From positions 1 to 9,471 of the forward strand of contig JBBDWJ010000015.1 of the NCBI GenBank assembly GCA_040902925.1: a stretch of 9,471 bases of DNA. The letters run 5' to 3'. This document shows, piece by piece, positions 1 through 5,858 of the stretch; the first letter of the stretch is position 1, and each line of letters starts with the position of its first letter. A program made the translations under genes and the position numbers. This stretch comes from JBBDWJ01 sp040902925. Its GTDB lineage: Bacteria; Acidobacteriota; Terriglobia; Bryobacterales; UBA6623. The notes under the pieces were generated by a model. That model saw only the letters and a program-made list of their open reading frames with translations, had not been told where the DNA came from and made no database searches.

Positions 1-62
1 AAAACCCTTGCCATCTCTTGCCAAACGCTGCCAAATCTTGCCGAATCCCGCCAGACCATGCC
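1..62. repeat. 10-bp-period tandem repeat running off the left edge
   Basis: Cutting the sequence every 10 bases from base 1 gives units that nearly all begin with CC and end in TTG, CTG, CCG or ATG. The consensus is close to CCAAATCTTG. The tetramer TGCC falls at 9, 19, 29, 39 and 59, exactly one helical turn apart, with CGCC at 49. The last unit supplies the candidate ATG of the HTH gene at 58. Because the period is 10, each unit shifts the reading frame. At least two forward frames stay open across the array, so it could be translated as a repetitive N-terminus or be a DNA-level signal. The true left end is outside the window. Confidence 0.8.
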
Positions 63-342
63 ACCCGAAGAACCCCGGCCCGAACCCGGCGCTACCAACC
101 TCAAACCCGCCGAGTTCAAAGAGGCTGATCTCAAGCCGGACGAGCTCAAACCCAACCAGCAGCGCGCCCTCCTCGAAGCCCCCTCCGTGGCCGCCGCGGC
201 CCGTGAAAGCCGCATCGGCGAGCGCACCATCCACCGCTGGCTCGACGACCTCGAAGAAGCCGCCGAAGACAACCCGCCCAAAGAACCCGAGCCCATCTTC
301 GACCGCACCCTCCTGGAGGACGACGAATCGGAAGCCGCGTAG
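58..342 (+). CDS. Small helix-turn-helix protein (phage-type HTH), start uncertain
   Basis: This is a 94-residue acidic and proline-rich protein. Residues 14-33 contain three LKP-type short repeats. Residues 34-62 read as a helix-turn-helix: QQRALLEA, then VAAAARES, a short turn, and a recognition-like helix ERTIHRWL. That pattern resembles the HTH at the N-terminus of phage terminase small subunits and phBC6A51-type proteins, so DNA binding is the likely role; no nuclease or other domain follows. The tail is Glu/Asp/Pro-rich. There is no clear ribosome binding site before the ATG at 58, and the frame is open leftwards to base 1 through the tandem repeat, so the real start may lie outside the window. 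It could be a degraded phage gene or a domesticated small regulator. The family assignment is by eye. Confidence 0.55.
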   Translation: MPPEEPRPEPGATNLKPAEFKEADLKPDELKPNQQRALLEAPSVAAAARESRIGERTIHRWLDDLEEAAEDNPPKEPEPIFDRTLLEDDESEAA

Positions 343-350
343 CTGTGGCG

Positions 351-390
351 CAAGCTCTCCAGCTTGCAGTGTCGAGCCTCGTCTCGACAC
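351..390. repeat. Tandem palindromes (REP-like intergenic element)
   Basis: Two perfect inverted repeats lie back to back. CAAGCT (351-356) pairs with AGCTTG (361-366) across a 4-base loop. GTGTCGAG (369-376) pairs with CTCGACAC (383-390) across 6 bases. They start 9 bases after the HTH stop codon, so they could end its transcript or act as a REP-type dispersed element. No T-run follows on the plus strand, which argues against a classical intrinsic terminator. Confidence 0.7.
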
Positions 391-421
391 AAGGCATGCG
401 CCCCTGAGCCGCAACCCCGCG

Positions 422-469
422 GATCAACCGATCAACCGATCAACGGGTAAACCGATCAACGGATCAACT
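422..469. repeat. 8-bp tandem array, consensus GATCAACC/G
   Basis: Six consecutive 8-base units begin at 422, 430, 438, 446, 454 and 462. Five start with GATCAAC, and the fourth is the variant GGTAAACC. The spacing is strictly 8 bp with no unique spacers, so this is a simple direct repeat and not a CRISPR. It lies between the HTH gene and the first oxidoreductase, about 80 bp before the latter's start. Confidence 0.85.
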
Positions 470-548
470 TCACCCGCCCGGCCGCCGCGGCTGCACCGGA
501 CTCCAGCGCTGTGTCAAAATTGAGGTCTCCAACTTGTAGAGGCAAGGC

Positions 549-1850
549 ATGACAAATCACAACAATCGGAGAACATTCCTGCGAACCGCGGCCGGCGTAG
601 CGCTGGCGCAAGCGGCTTTCCCGGTCCTGGGGGCGAACGAGCGCGTCAATCTGGCCGTGGTGGGCATCGGCGGACGCGGACGCGATCACATCGACGGCTA
701 CGCGAAGTTGCCGCAGTGCCGCATAGCGGCCGTGTGCGACGTCAACCAGGCTGCCCGCGAGCGCGCCGTCCAGCAGGTCGACAAGCTCTCGGGCCACAAG
801 CCCAAAGAGTACGCCGACATGCGCCAGCTTTTCGACGATAAAGACATCGACGCCGTGTCGTTCGCCACGCCGAACCATTGGCACGCTCTCGGCACGATCT
901 GGGCCTGCCAGGCCGGCAAAGATGTCTACGTCGAAAAGCCCGCCAGCCACAACATCTATGAAGGCCGCAAGATGATCGAAGCGGCGCGCAAGTACAAACG
1001 CATGGTGCAGGTCGGCTCGCAAAGCCGCAGCATCCCCTATATTCAACGCGCCATGCAACTGCTTGGCGAAGGCGTTATTGGCAAGCTGTATGAGGCGAAG
1101 GGGCTTTGCTTCAATCCCCGCAAATCGATCGGCCACAAGGAAGATGCCCCGACGCCGCCGGGCGTGAACTGGGAAATGTTTCTGGGCCCCGCGCCGATGC
1201 GGCCTTTCAACGAGCTGCGATTCGCCTACAACTGGCACTGGTTCTGGGACACCGGCAACGGCGACATCGGCAACCAGGGAATTCACGAGATGGATAAAGC
1301 GCGCTGGGGCCTGAACCGCGGCCTGCCCAACCATGTCAGCTCGACCGGCGGCAAATTCGTTTACGACGATGACCAGGAAACTCCGAACACGCAGATCGCC
1401 ACGTTCGACTATGGCGACAGCCAGATCACTTTCGACGTGCGCGGCCTGCTGACGCCGGGCGAAGGCGACGTGCGCCGCGGCAACCATTTCGTCGGCAACA
1501 TCTTCTTCGGTAGCGAGGGTTTTCTAACGCTCGACACCGCCGGCTTCCGTGTCTACAAGGGCGAAAAGCGCGAGCTGGCGATGGAAGAGAAGTCGGGCGA
1601 TGGCGAGGACGCGGTCCACATGGCGAATTTCCTGGCGGCCTGCCGCAGCCGCAATCATCAGGAGCTGACCGCGGACATCGAGATCGGGGTGACGTCGGTC
1701 GCGCTGGTGCATTTCGCCAACATCAGCTATCGCGTCGGCAGGCGGTTGACGATTGACCCCGCCACATGGGGCATCGTGAACGACGCCGAGGCCTCGCGCA
1801 TGCTGACGCGCGACTACCGGGCTCCTTATGTTGTTCCCGAAAAGGTGTAG
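549..1850 (+). CDS. Tat-exported Gfo/Idh/MocA family oxidoreductase (paralogue 1)
   Basis: This 433-residue NAD(P)-dependent oxidoreductase probably acts on a sugar or sugar derivative outside the cytoplasm; the substrate cannot be read from sequence. The N-terminus NRRTFLR (twin Arg 7-8), a hydrophobic stretch and Ala-rich region to about residue 29 form a Tat signal peptide. The Rossmann motif GIGGRG is at 39-44, followed by CDVN near 63-66, which ends the second nucleotide-binding strand. The family EKP motif is at 129-131; its Lys is normally catalytic. The C-terminal half has NWHWFWDTGNGDIGNQGIHE (about 228-247), typical of the large bacterial branch of exported Gfo/Idh/MocA proteins, with His246 a plausible active-site residue. 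A purine-rich AGAGG (538-542) lies 6 bases before the ATG and supports the start. It is convergent with a close paralogue at 2024-3388, and residues 192-244 are nearly identical to it at DNA level. Confidence 0.93.
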   Translation: MTNHNNRRTFLRTAAGVALAQAAFPVLGANERVNLAVVGIGGRGRDHIDGYAKLPQCRIAAVCDVNQAARERAVQQVDKLSGHKPKEYADMRQLFDDKDIDAVSFATPNHWHALGTIWACQAGKDVYVEKPASHNIYEGRKMIEAARKYKRMVQVGSQSRSIPYIQRAMQLLGEGVIGKLYEAKGLCFNPRKSIGHKEDAPTPPGVNWEMFLGPAPMRPFNELRFAYNWHWFWDTGNGDIGNQGIHEMDKARWGLNRGLPNHVSSTGGKFVYDDDQETPNTQIATFDYGDSQITFDVRGLLTPGEGDVRRGNHFVGNIFFGSEGFLTLDTAGFRVYKGEKRELAMEEKSGDGEDAVHMANFLAACRSRNHQELTADIEIGVTSVALVHFANISYRVGRRLTIDPATWGIVNDAEASRMLTRDYRAPYVVPEKV

Positions 1851-1896
1851 CCAGCGAAACGGCCCGCGGCTGTGTAGGTGGAGAAGAAGAGACATT

Positions 1897-1977
1897 TAGC
1901 CGCAGATGAACGCAGATGCACACAGATTCATCATTCGGTCTTCGTGCATCCGCGGTTGTGCCCTGGTGACAGTCACC
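1897..1977. repeat. Palindromic repeat element between the convergent oxidoreductase genes
   Basis: The left part is a 10-bp-period direct repeat: CGCAGATGAA (1901), CGCAGATGCA (1911), CACAGATTCA (1921). The stretch about 1898-1912 can pair imperfectly with about 1943-1956 to form a long hairpin. A second, perfect palindrome GGTGAC-A-GTCACC follows at 1965-1977. From memory, elements built on GCAGATGAAC-like units are dispersed in intergenic DNA of several soil phyla; that is recollection, not a search result. Sitting between two converging stop codons, it could work as a two-way terminator. Confidence 0.6.
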
Positions 1978-2023
1978 GACGAGGGGCACCGCAGAGGGGC
2001 CTTTTACGTTTGGCCACGGATCG

Positions 2024-3388
2024 CTAGACCACGTATGGCTCGCGATAGTCGCGCGTCAGCAGCTTGTTCGCTTCTGGGTCGTTGACGAACTTCGGCCCGG
2101 CTTCGAGGGTCAACGGCCTGCCGACTCGATAGCTGATATTGGCCAGGTGGCACATTGACGCGCTCAGATACGCGATCGCGATCTCGTCGTGCAGGTCCTC
2201 GTGCTTTCTTGAGCGGCAGGCTTCGAGAAAATTCTGCATGTGGCGGCCCGTGGGGTCGCCGCCGCGGCCGCGCTCGGGGCGTTCTTCCATCACCAATTCG
2301 TTGCTTTCGCCCTTGAAGGCCTGGAAGCCGCGGTCGCTCATCGCCGCCCAGCCTTCCGACCCGTAGAACAGGTTTCCGACCATGATGTCGAGCGGTTCAC
2401 TTTTCTCCGGCGCCGTCGCCTCGGGAGCCGGAGCGTCCGCGGGGCCGGGTCTGCGGCGTGGCCGCGCCGCCGGCACCGCGCCTTCGGCGCCGGTCAACAG
2501 TCCACGAACTTCAAACACCAACTCCCTGCCGCCGAAATCGAAATTCGCGGTCAGCGTGTTCGGCGTTTCCTGGTCGTCGTCGTAGGCGAACTTGCCGCCG
2601 TGCGCATAGGCGGTCTCGGGCCATTCGGGGTCCGCCATGCCCCAACGCGCGATGCCCAACTCGTGCACGCCCTGGTTGCCGATGTCGCCGTTGCCGGTGT
2701 CCCAGAACCAGTGCCAGTTGTAGCGGAAGCGCAGCTCGTTGAAAGGCCGCATCGGCGCGGGGCCCAGGAACATTTCCCAGTTCAGGCCCGGCGGCGTCGG
2801 GGCATCCTCCTTGTGGCCGATCGATTTCCGCCGCTTGTAGCAGAGCCCCTTGGCCTGATAAATCTTTCCGATCAAGCCGCCTTGTAGCGCCTCGATGGCT
2901 TTCATCTTGAACGGATTGCTGCGATGCTGGGAGCCGATCTGCAGCATGCGCTTGGTATCGCGCGCCACCTGGAGCATCACCTGGCCTTCGTGGATGTTGT
3001 AGCAGGCCGGTTTTTCGCCGTATACATCTTTGCCGGCTTTCATCGCCCAGATCGCGGCCAGCGCGTGCCAGTGATTCGGCGTGGCGATGGACACGGCCTC
3101 GATCGCGGGATCGGCGAAGGCGTCGCGCATGTCTTCGAATTCTTTTGCTTTCTCGCTGGTATTTTTCAGCAGCGTCGCCTGGGCCCGCTCGCGCGCCGCC
3201 TGGTTCACATCGCACAAGCCCACGACGTGCGCTTCGGGCAGCCGCGAGTAGACGTCGAGATGGTTGCCGCCGCGGCCGCCGAGTCCGACGATGGCGAGGT
3301 TGATGCGCTCATTGGCGCCCCACACGCGCATGGCTGAAACAGCCGTGGCGGCCCCCATGAAAAAGCGCCGCGTGAAAGTATTGGACAT
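2024..3388 (-). CDS. Tat-exported Gfo/Idh/MocA family oxidoreductase (paralogue 2)
   Basis: This 454-residue paralogue of the 549-1850 product has the same architecture: Tat signal (Arg7-Arg8 in TRRFFMG, cleavage region near WGA at 23-25), Rossmann GLGGRG at 35-40, and EKP at 125-127. It also carries the WHWFWDTGNGDIGNQG signature and the same C-terminal ending LLTRDYREPYVV. The frame can be read 14 codons further upstream, but the ATG at 3388 puts the Tat motif at the usual place. It is also preceded by a G-run (3398-3402 on the plus strand) that can act as Shine-Dalgarno. That G-run can pair with CCCC (complement of 3410-3413), a possible small hairpin over the ribosome site. Compared with paralogue 1 it has an extra Pro/Ala/Arg-rich segment of about 32 residues (2384-2482). 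The substrate is unknown. Confidence 0.92.
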   Translation of the reverse strand: MSNTFTRRFFMGAATAVSAMRVWGANERINLAIVGLGGRGGNHLDVYSRLPEAHVVGLCDVNQAARERAQATLLKNTSEKAKEFEDMRDAFADPAIEAVSIATPNHWHALAAIWAMKAGKDVYGEKPACYNIHEGQVMLQVARDTKRMLQIGSQHRSNPFKMKAIEALQGGLIGKIYQAKGLCYKRRKSIGHKEDAPTPPGLNWEMFLGPAPMRPFNELRFRYNWHWFWDTGNGDIGNQGVHELGIARWGMADPEWPETAYAHGGKFAYDDDQETPNTLTANFDFGGRELVFEVRGLLTGAEGAVPAARPRRRPGPADAPAPEATAPEKSEPLDIMVGNLFYGSEGWAAMSDRGFQAFKGESNELVMEERPERGRGGDPTGRHMQNFLEACRSRKHEDLHDEIAIAYLSASMCHLANISYRVGRPLTLEAGPKFVNDPEANKLLTRDYREPYVV

Positions 3389-3458
3389 TGGATCGAGCCC
3401 CCTTTCGGTGGGGTCAGGATAGCAGATCATTGGGGCTTTGTGGCTTTTTTCTTGCGAG

Positions 3459-3541
3459 GACGGACAGGCGGCGATGCCGCGCAGGATGAGACGGCCTAAA
3501 AACTCCTCGCCGAGTCAGCGAGGTATCGGACGCTGTCCGTC
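3459..3541. other. Nested inverted repeats resembling a branched stem structure
   Basis: An outer perfect 9-bp stem, GACGGACAG (3459-3467) with CTGTCCGTC (3533-3541), encloses two smaller perfect hairpins. The first, GCGGC/GCCGC (3468-3472 with 3476-3480), abuts the outer stem. The second is CCTCGC/GCGAGG (3505-3510 with 3518-3523). The whole could fold as a three-way junction in RNA or as a cruciform. It lies in the 232 bp between two divergent genes, upstream of both the HNH gene and oxidoreductase 2. No known RNA family is recognised. Confidence 0.4.
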
Positions 3542-3620
3542 ACTTTGGCGGGATGACCCATGCTAGGCTGGCCGGAAGGTTCTGCCAACCAAGACGAGAA
3601 ACAGGAGCGGATCAGAAAAG

Positions 3621-4073
3621 ATGAGCGCTTCCGACACATTCAAATCCGGCGCCGAGTTTGGTAAACGCTTGAGGTCGTTGCGACGGCTGCGGCGCAGACG
3701 AAAGATGGAAACCCGCGACCAACTTGTGAGAAGGAGCCTCTCGCGAGTGGAACGGAATCAGATCTTGCGAAAGACCGGTGGACGCTGTCACATCTGTGGG
3801 GGTTTGATTGAGGGACGATGGGAGGCTGATCACGTTTTTTCCCATTCGCTTGGAGGCCAGCATGAAGCGGACAACTATCTCCCTGCTCACAAGATCTGCA
3901 ACAACTATCGTTGGTTCTACGGCACAGAAGAGTTTCAGTGGATTCTAAAACTCGGCGTCTGGCTCAGGACGCAAATAGAAAAAGAGACGACCTTGGGCCA
4001 AGCCGCAGCCGAGGCATTTTGTTCCAGGGACCGTCTACGTGCTGGTCGGCGAGTCACTACGGACACCCGATGA
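3621..4073 (+). CDS. HNH endonuclease domain protein
   Basis: This is a 150-residue basic protein. Residues 15-51 are very Arg/Lys-rich and likely contact nucleic acid. The HNH core follows: a CHIC pair (Cys56, Cys59), ADH at 69-71 (Asp70-His71, the usual metal and general-base positions), SLGG at 76-79, Asn85, His90 and Cys93-Asn-Asn. The two Cys pairs fit the zinc-stabilised HNH type, though the second pair shows only Cys93. The target is unknown; no restriction, toxin or phage partner gene is adjacent. AGGAG (3603-3607) is 13 bases from the ATG, longer than usual. An internal ATG at codon 29 is possible but would drop the basic region. Hand-counted GC over 3841-3960 is 50%, clearly below the neighbouring genes, which suggests recent arrival. 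The stop faces the BON gene's stop 21 bases away. Confidence 0.75.
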   Translation: MSASDTFKSGAEFGKRLRSLRRLRRRRKMETRDQLVRRSLSRVERNQILRKTGGRCHICGGLIEGRWEADHVFSHSLGGQHEADNYLPAHKICNNYRWFYGTEEFQWILKLGVWLRTQIEKETTLGQAAAEAFCSRDRLRAGRRVTTDTR

Positions 4074-4094
4074 GCCATTACTTCGGCCAATCAT

Positions 4095-4439
4095 TCAGTT
4101 CGCAACGGTCAGATTGGGCGTAACGGTTTTGACGCCCTCCACGCCTTTGGCGAGCATGACTGCCTGGTCTGCTTCTGTTTTCGAATTCACCCGCCCGGTC
4201 AAGGTGACATTGCCGTTTGTCGTATCGACGTTGATGTCCAGCGCATCCACTGTTTTGTCGGCGGCGAACTTCATTTTTACAGCCGAGGTTATGGTTGCAT
4301 CTCCGGTGGCGGCGCCGACTTCCTGGCCAGCGGCAACCGTGGCGTCTTTGACGGTCGAGCCGGTTCTTCGGGCTGACGCGCAGCCGACAGAGAACAAGAG
4401 GGCGAACAATAGAACCGCTGAGGCGTAATGCTTTACCAT
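4095..4439 (-). CDS. BON-domain lipoprotein
   Basis: This is a 114-residue envelope protein. Residues 1-19 are a lipoprotein signal peptide (MVKHYASAVL..., hydrophobic core) ending in SVGC, with Cys20 the expected lipidated residue. A short Ala/Gly/Thr linker leads to a single BON domain (about 48-114) with the usual pattern ITSAVKMKF, NVDTTNGNVTLTGRV and ADQAVMLAKGVEGVKTV. BON domains, known from OsmY, are thought to bind phospholipid or stabilise the periplasmic face of the membrane, often under osmotic stress. The frame extends 27 codons upstream, but the ATG at 4439 has a strong Shine-Dalgarno 6 bases away and starts exactly at the signal peptide. It is transcribed alone on the minus strand. 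Confidence 0.87.
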   Translation of the reverse strand: MVKHYASAVLLFALLFSVGCASARRTGSTVKDATVAAGQEVGAATGDATITSAVKMKFAADKTVDALDINVDTTNGNVTLTGRVNSKTEADQAVMLAKGVEGVKTVTPNLTVAN

Positions 4440-4445
4440 AATCGA

Positions 4446-4451
4446 TCTCCC
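4446..4451 (-). promoter_or_regulatory. Ribosome binding site of the BON lipoprotein gene
   Basis: On the minus strand GGGAGA lies 6 bases before the ATG at 4439. It selects this start over the longer frame that begins at 4520. Confidence 0.7.
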
Positions 4452-4612
4452 GGATAGTTTCGCTGTGCGGATTGAACCCTCCCGTGACGAGTCCAGGAGC
4501 AAGGGGTTCCTCGCCGGCAAAAGCTAGAGTGGAACTTTGAGCAACTGGTTAGGAGACCGCCAGGACGCCGCTTCTGTTACGCGTTCGCCGAGAATAGTAC
4601 CCGCTCTTTCGA

Positions 4613-5020
4613 TCAGGGCCCTACCCAGACCACCGCGGTGTTGCTCGCTAGCCCGTCGAAAAGCACAACGATGGGTGTTGCGCCGGGCAACAAGTCTTCG
4701 TTGCCGGGCACGCGAACGTTGATCTGCCAAAGGCCCGGCGGGTGGTCGAGCGGGCCGCTGAAGAGTGTTTCGCCGGGCCAGGTGCGGAAGAAAACTACGG
4801 GCCGTTTCGCCGTTTCCGGAGGCAGTCCGCCACCGGGCGGCGTCAATTCCGTGCCTTGTCCGGTGAGGTAGAGCGTCAGCACTTGGCTTGGCTGCGCCGG
4901 GTTGGTTTCTTCGTTCAGCGTGCCGTCCTGGTTTAGCGCCGCGGCCGGGCGCAGCGGGGATGCAGCGTCTAGCGCCAGGATCGCCGGGCTGACGTTGCAC
5001 TTAATACCCCGTCCATTCAA
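4613..5020 (-). pseudogene. Orphan C-terminal domain of a Solibacter-type repeat-domain protein (TIGR03437-like)
   Basis: About 135 residues match by eye the conserved tail domain found at the end of many large extracellular Solibacter proteins. It has AAALNQDGTLNEETNPA near the start, then LYLTGQGTELTPPGG, and finally WQINVRVP before a short beta ending. In those proteins the domain follows a long beta-propeller or other repeat region. Here nothing of that lies upstream: the frame opens within the end of the glycolipid-binding gene, with only a TTG as possible start. The TTG (5020-5018) and that gene's TGA overlap as TTGA, so coupled translation is possible, but no signal peptide is present. 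It is most likely a fragment left by deletion or rearrangement. The 92 bp after it hold nothing recognisable. Confidence 0.55.
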
Positions 5021-5571
5021 GCTTCTCTCTTCCAGAGACCGGGGTAGAAGTGAACCAATCCCGAGGGTGTCAGCTCCAGTAGTGCCGCGTAGCCGACGCT
5101 CGGCGCTTCATACCAATACGTCAACTCGCTGCGGCGCTCATACCGCTGCGGGAGAACCTGAAGCTCGCGGAGCGGAGTGTTCAGCCAAACGACGGGCAGA
5201 TCGGCTGCCTGGCCCTCCGACAATGCCAACTGACGCAACTGCTGAAAGTTGGTCGCCGGCGTGAAGCCGAAGTCGAGATGGATATAGGGTTCGAAGCCAT
5301 CCACGACGCGCCCGTTGAAGGTCCACGCTCCACTGGCGGCTCGCTCGATGGTTACATCAACGGCTTCGGTTCCGAGGAAGCCCCGCACGGTCCCCAGCCG
5401 CGTCCGCCAGTCTTTGTCACAGGCGACATGGTAAGCGAGTTGGACTGGCACGCCGTTTTGCTGGAACACGGCTGTGCCATTCATCTGGCAGCCCGTTGAT
5501 TGTTCCTGGATGCGACAGGCGTCGTGGCCAGGCGTATCCAGGCGGCGCCAGAGCATCGAGTGGGCTTTCAC
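5017..5571 (-). CDS. Putative glycolipid-binding protein (PF06475-like)
   Basis: This 184-residue protein has the pattern of the putative glycolipid-binding family (PA1994-like, formerly a DUF). It opens with LWRRLDTPGHDACRI (7-21). AYHVACDKDWRTRLGTV (46-62) gives the Cys-Asp-x-x-Trp core. HLDFGFTPATNFQQLRQLAL (98-117) corresponds to the family's DVDL-G-F-P-ATN-RRL block. LQVLPQRYERRSELTYWYEA (137-156) and GLVHFYPGLWKR (171-182) end it. The length matches the family's usual size of about 180-190. The family forms a beta-barrel-like fold; its real ligand is not well established. The start could be GTG at 5571 or ATG at 5556; neither has a clear Shine-Dalgarno. There is no signal peptide, so it is probably cytoplasmic. 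It lies downstream of a glycosyltransferase in the same direction. Confidence 0.8.
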   Translation of the reverse strand: MKAHSMLWRRLDTPGHDACRIQEQSTGCQMNGTAVFQQNGVPVQLAYHVACDKDWRTRLGTVRGFLGTEAVDVTIERAASGAWTFNGRVVDGFEPYIHLDFGFTPATNFQQLRQLALSEGQAADLPVVWLNTPLRELQVLPQRYERRSELTYWYEAPSVGYAALLELTPSGLVHFYPGLWKREA

Positions 5572-5627
5572 GGATTATTCCGTCGCGCCGGGTGGCACGT
5601 GTAATCCTGCCTGCGAATGAACAGGCA

Positions 5628-5858
5628 CTATTGTCTATTGTTGAACAGGAACCGTGCGCGATGCTTCCCCGAGCCGAGCCCAAGATGAGACTCGCGCTGC
5701 GATTGCAATCTGCCGCGGCGCAGGTAGGCCATCACCTTGAACGCCGCAGAGTCGCGGCTCTCGATGATCGAATCAGTGCCGGGAAAGATTTCGGGAATCA
5801 TGATTGCCGGAATAACGCCACCCTCGAAAGGTTCGGCCAAGACCGGCCGGTCGATCAT
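5628..5858 (-). CDS. Unrecognised 76-codon ORF overlapping the glycosyltransferase stop
   Basis: The ATG overlaps the glycosyltransferase TGA as ATGA (5858-5855), the classic arrangement for coupled translation. About three quarters of the first 48 codons end in G or C by hand count, as expected for a gene in this genome. The product has a mixed hydrophobic part (VIPAIMIPEIFPGTDSII) and a basic C-terminal third; no motif, signal peptide or membrane helix is evident and I do not recognise a family. It may be a real small protein, or the start of a gene whose rest has decayed. A small palindrome, GGGTT/AACCC (5862-5875), sits just before its start. The 56 bp to the next gene contain TGCCTG/CAGGCA, a 6-bp hairpin near 5615-5630. 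Confidence 0.3.
   Translation of the reverse strand: MIDRPVLAEPFEGGVIPAIMIPEIFPGTDSIIESRDSAAFKVMAYLRRGRLQSQRESHLGLGSGKHRARFLFNNRQ

Noticed and set aside
422..469. CRISPR array
   Set aside because: Units are 8 bp with no spacers and there are no cas genes; it is a simple tandem repeat.
8..523. 171-codon plus-strand ORF over the repeats and the HTH gene
   Set aside because: It runs through the tandem repeats and intergenic palindromes and gives Pro/Ser/Thr/Arg noise; the frame at 58-342 has the recognisable HTH.
456..1487. 343-codon minus-strand ORF antisense to oxidoreductase 1
   Set aside because: A shadow of the GC-rich coding strand; the translation has no domain pattern, and the plus strand encodes a complete, clearly recognisable enzyme.
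2240..2887. Plus-strand ORF antisense to oxidoreductase 2
   Set aside because: Its translation resembles the antisense shadow of paralogue 1, as expected from two homologous genes; it is not independent coding.
3459..3541. Integron attC site or insertion-sequence ends
   Set aside because: There is no attC-type core site and no transposase or integrase nearby, and no flanking target duplication was seen.
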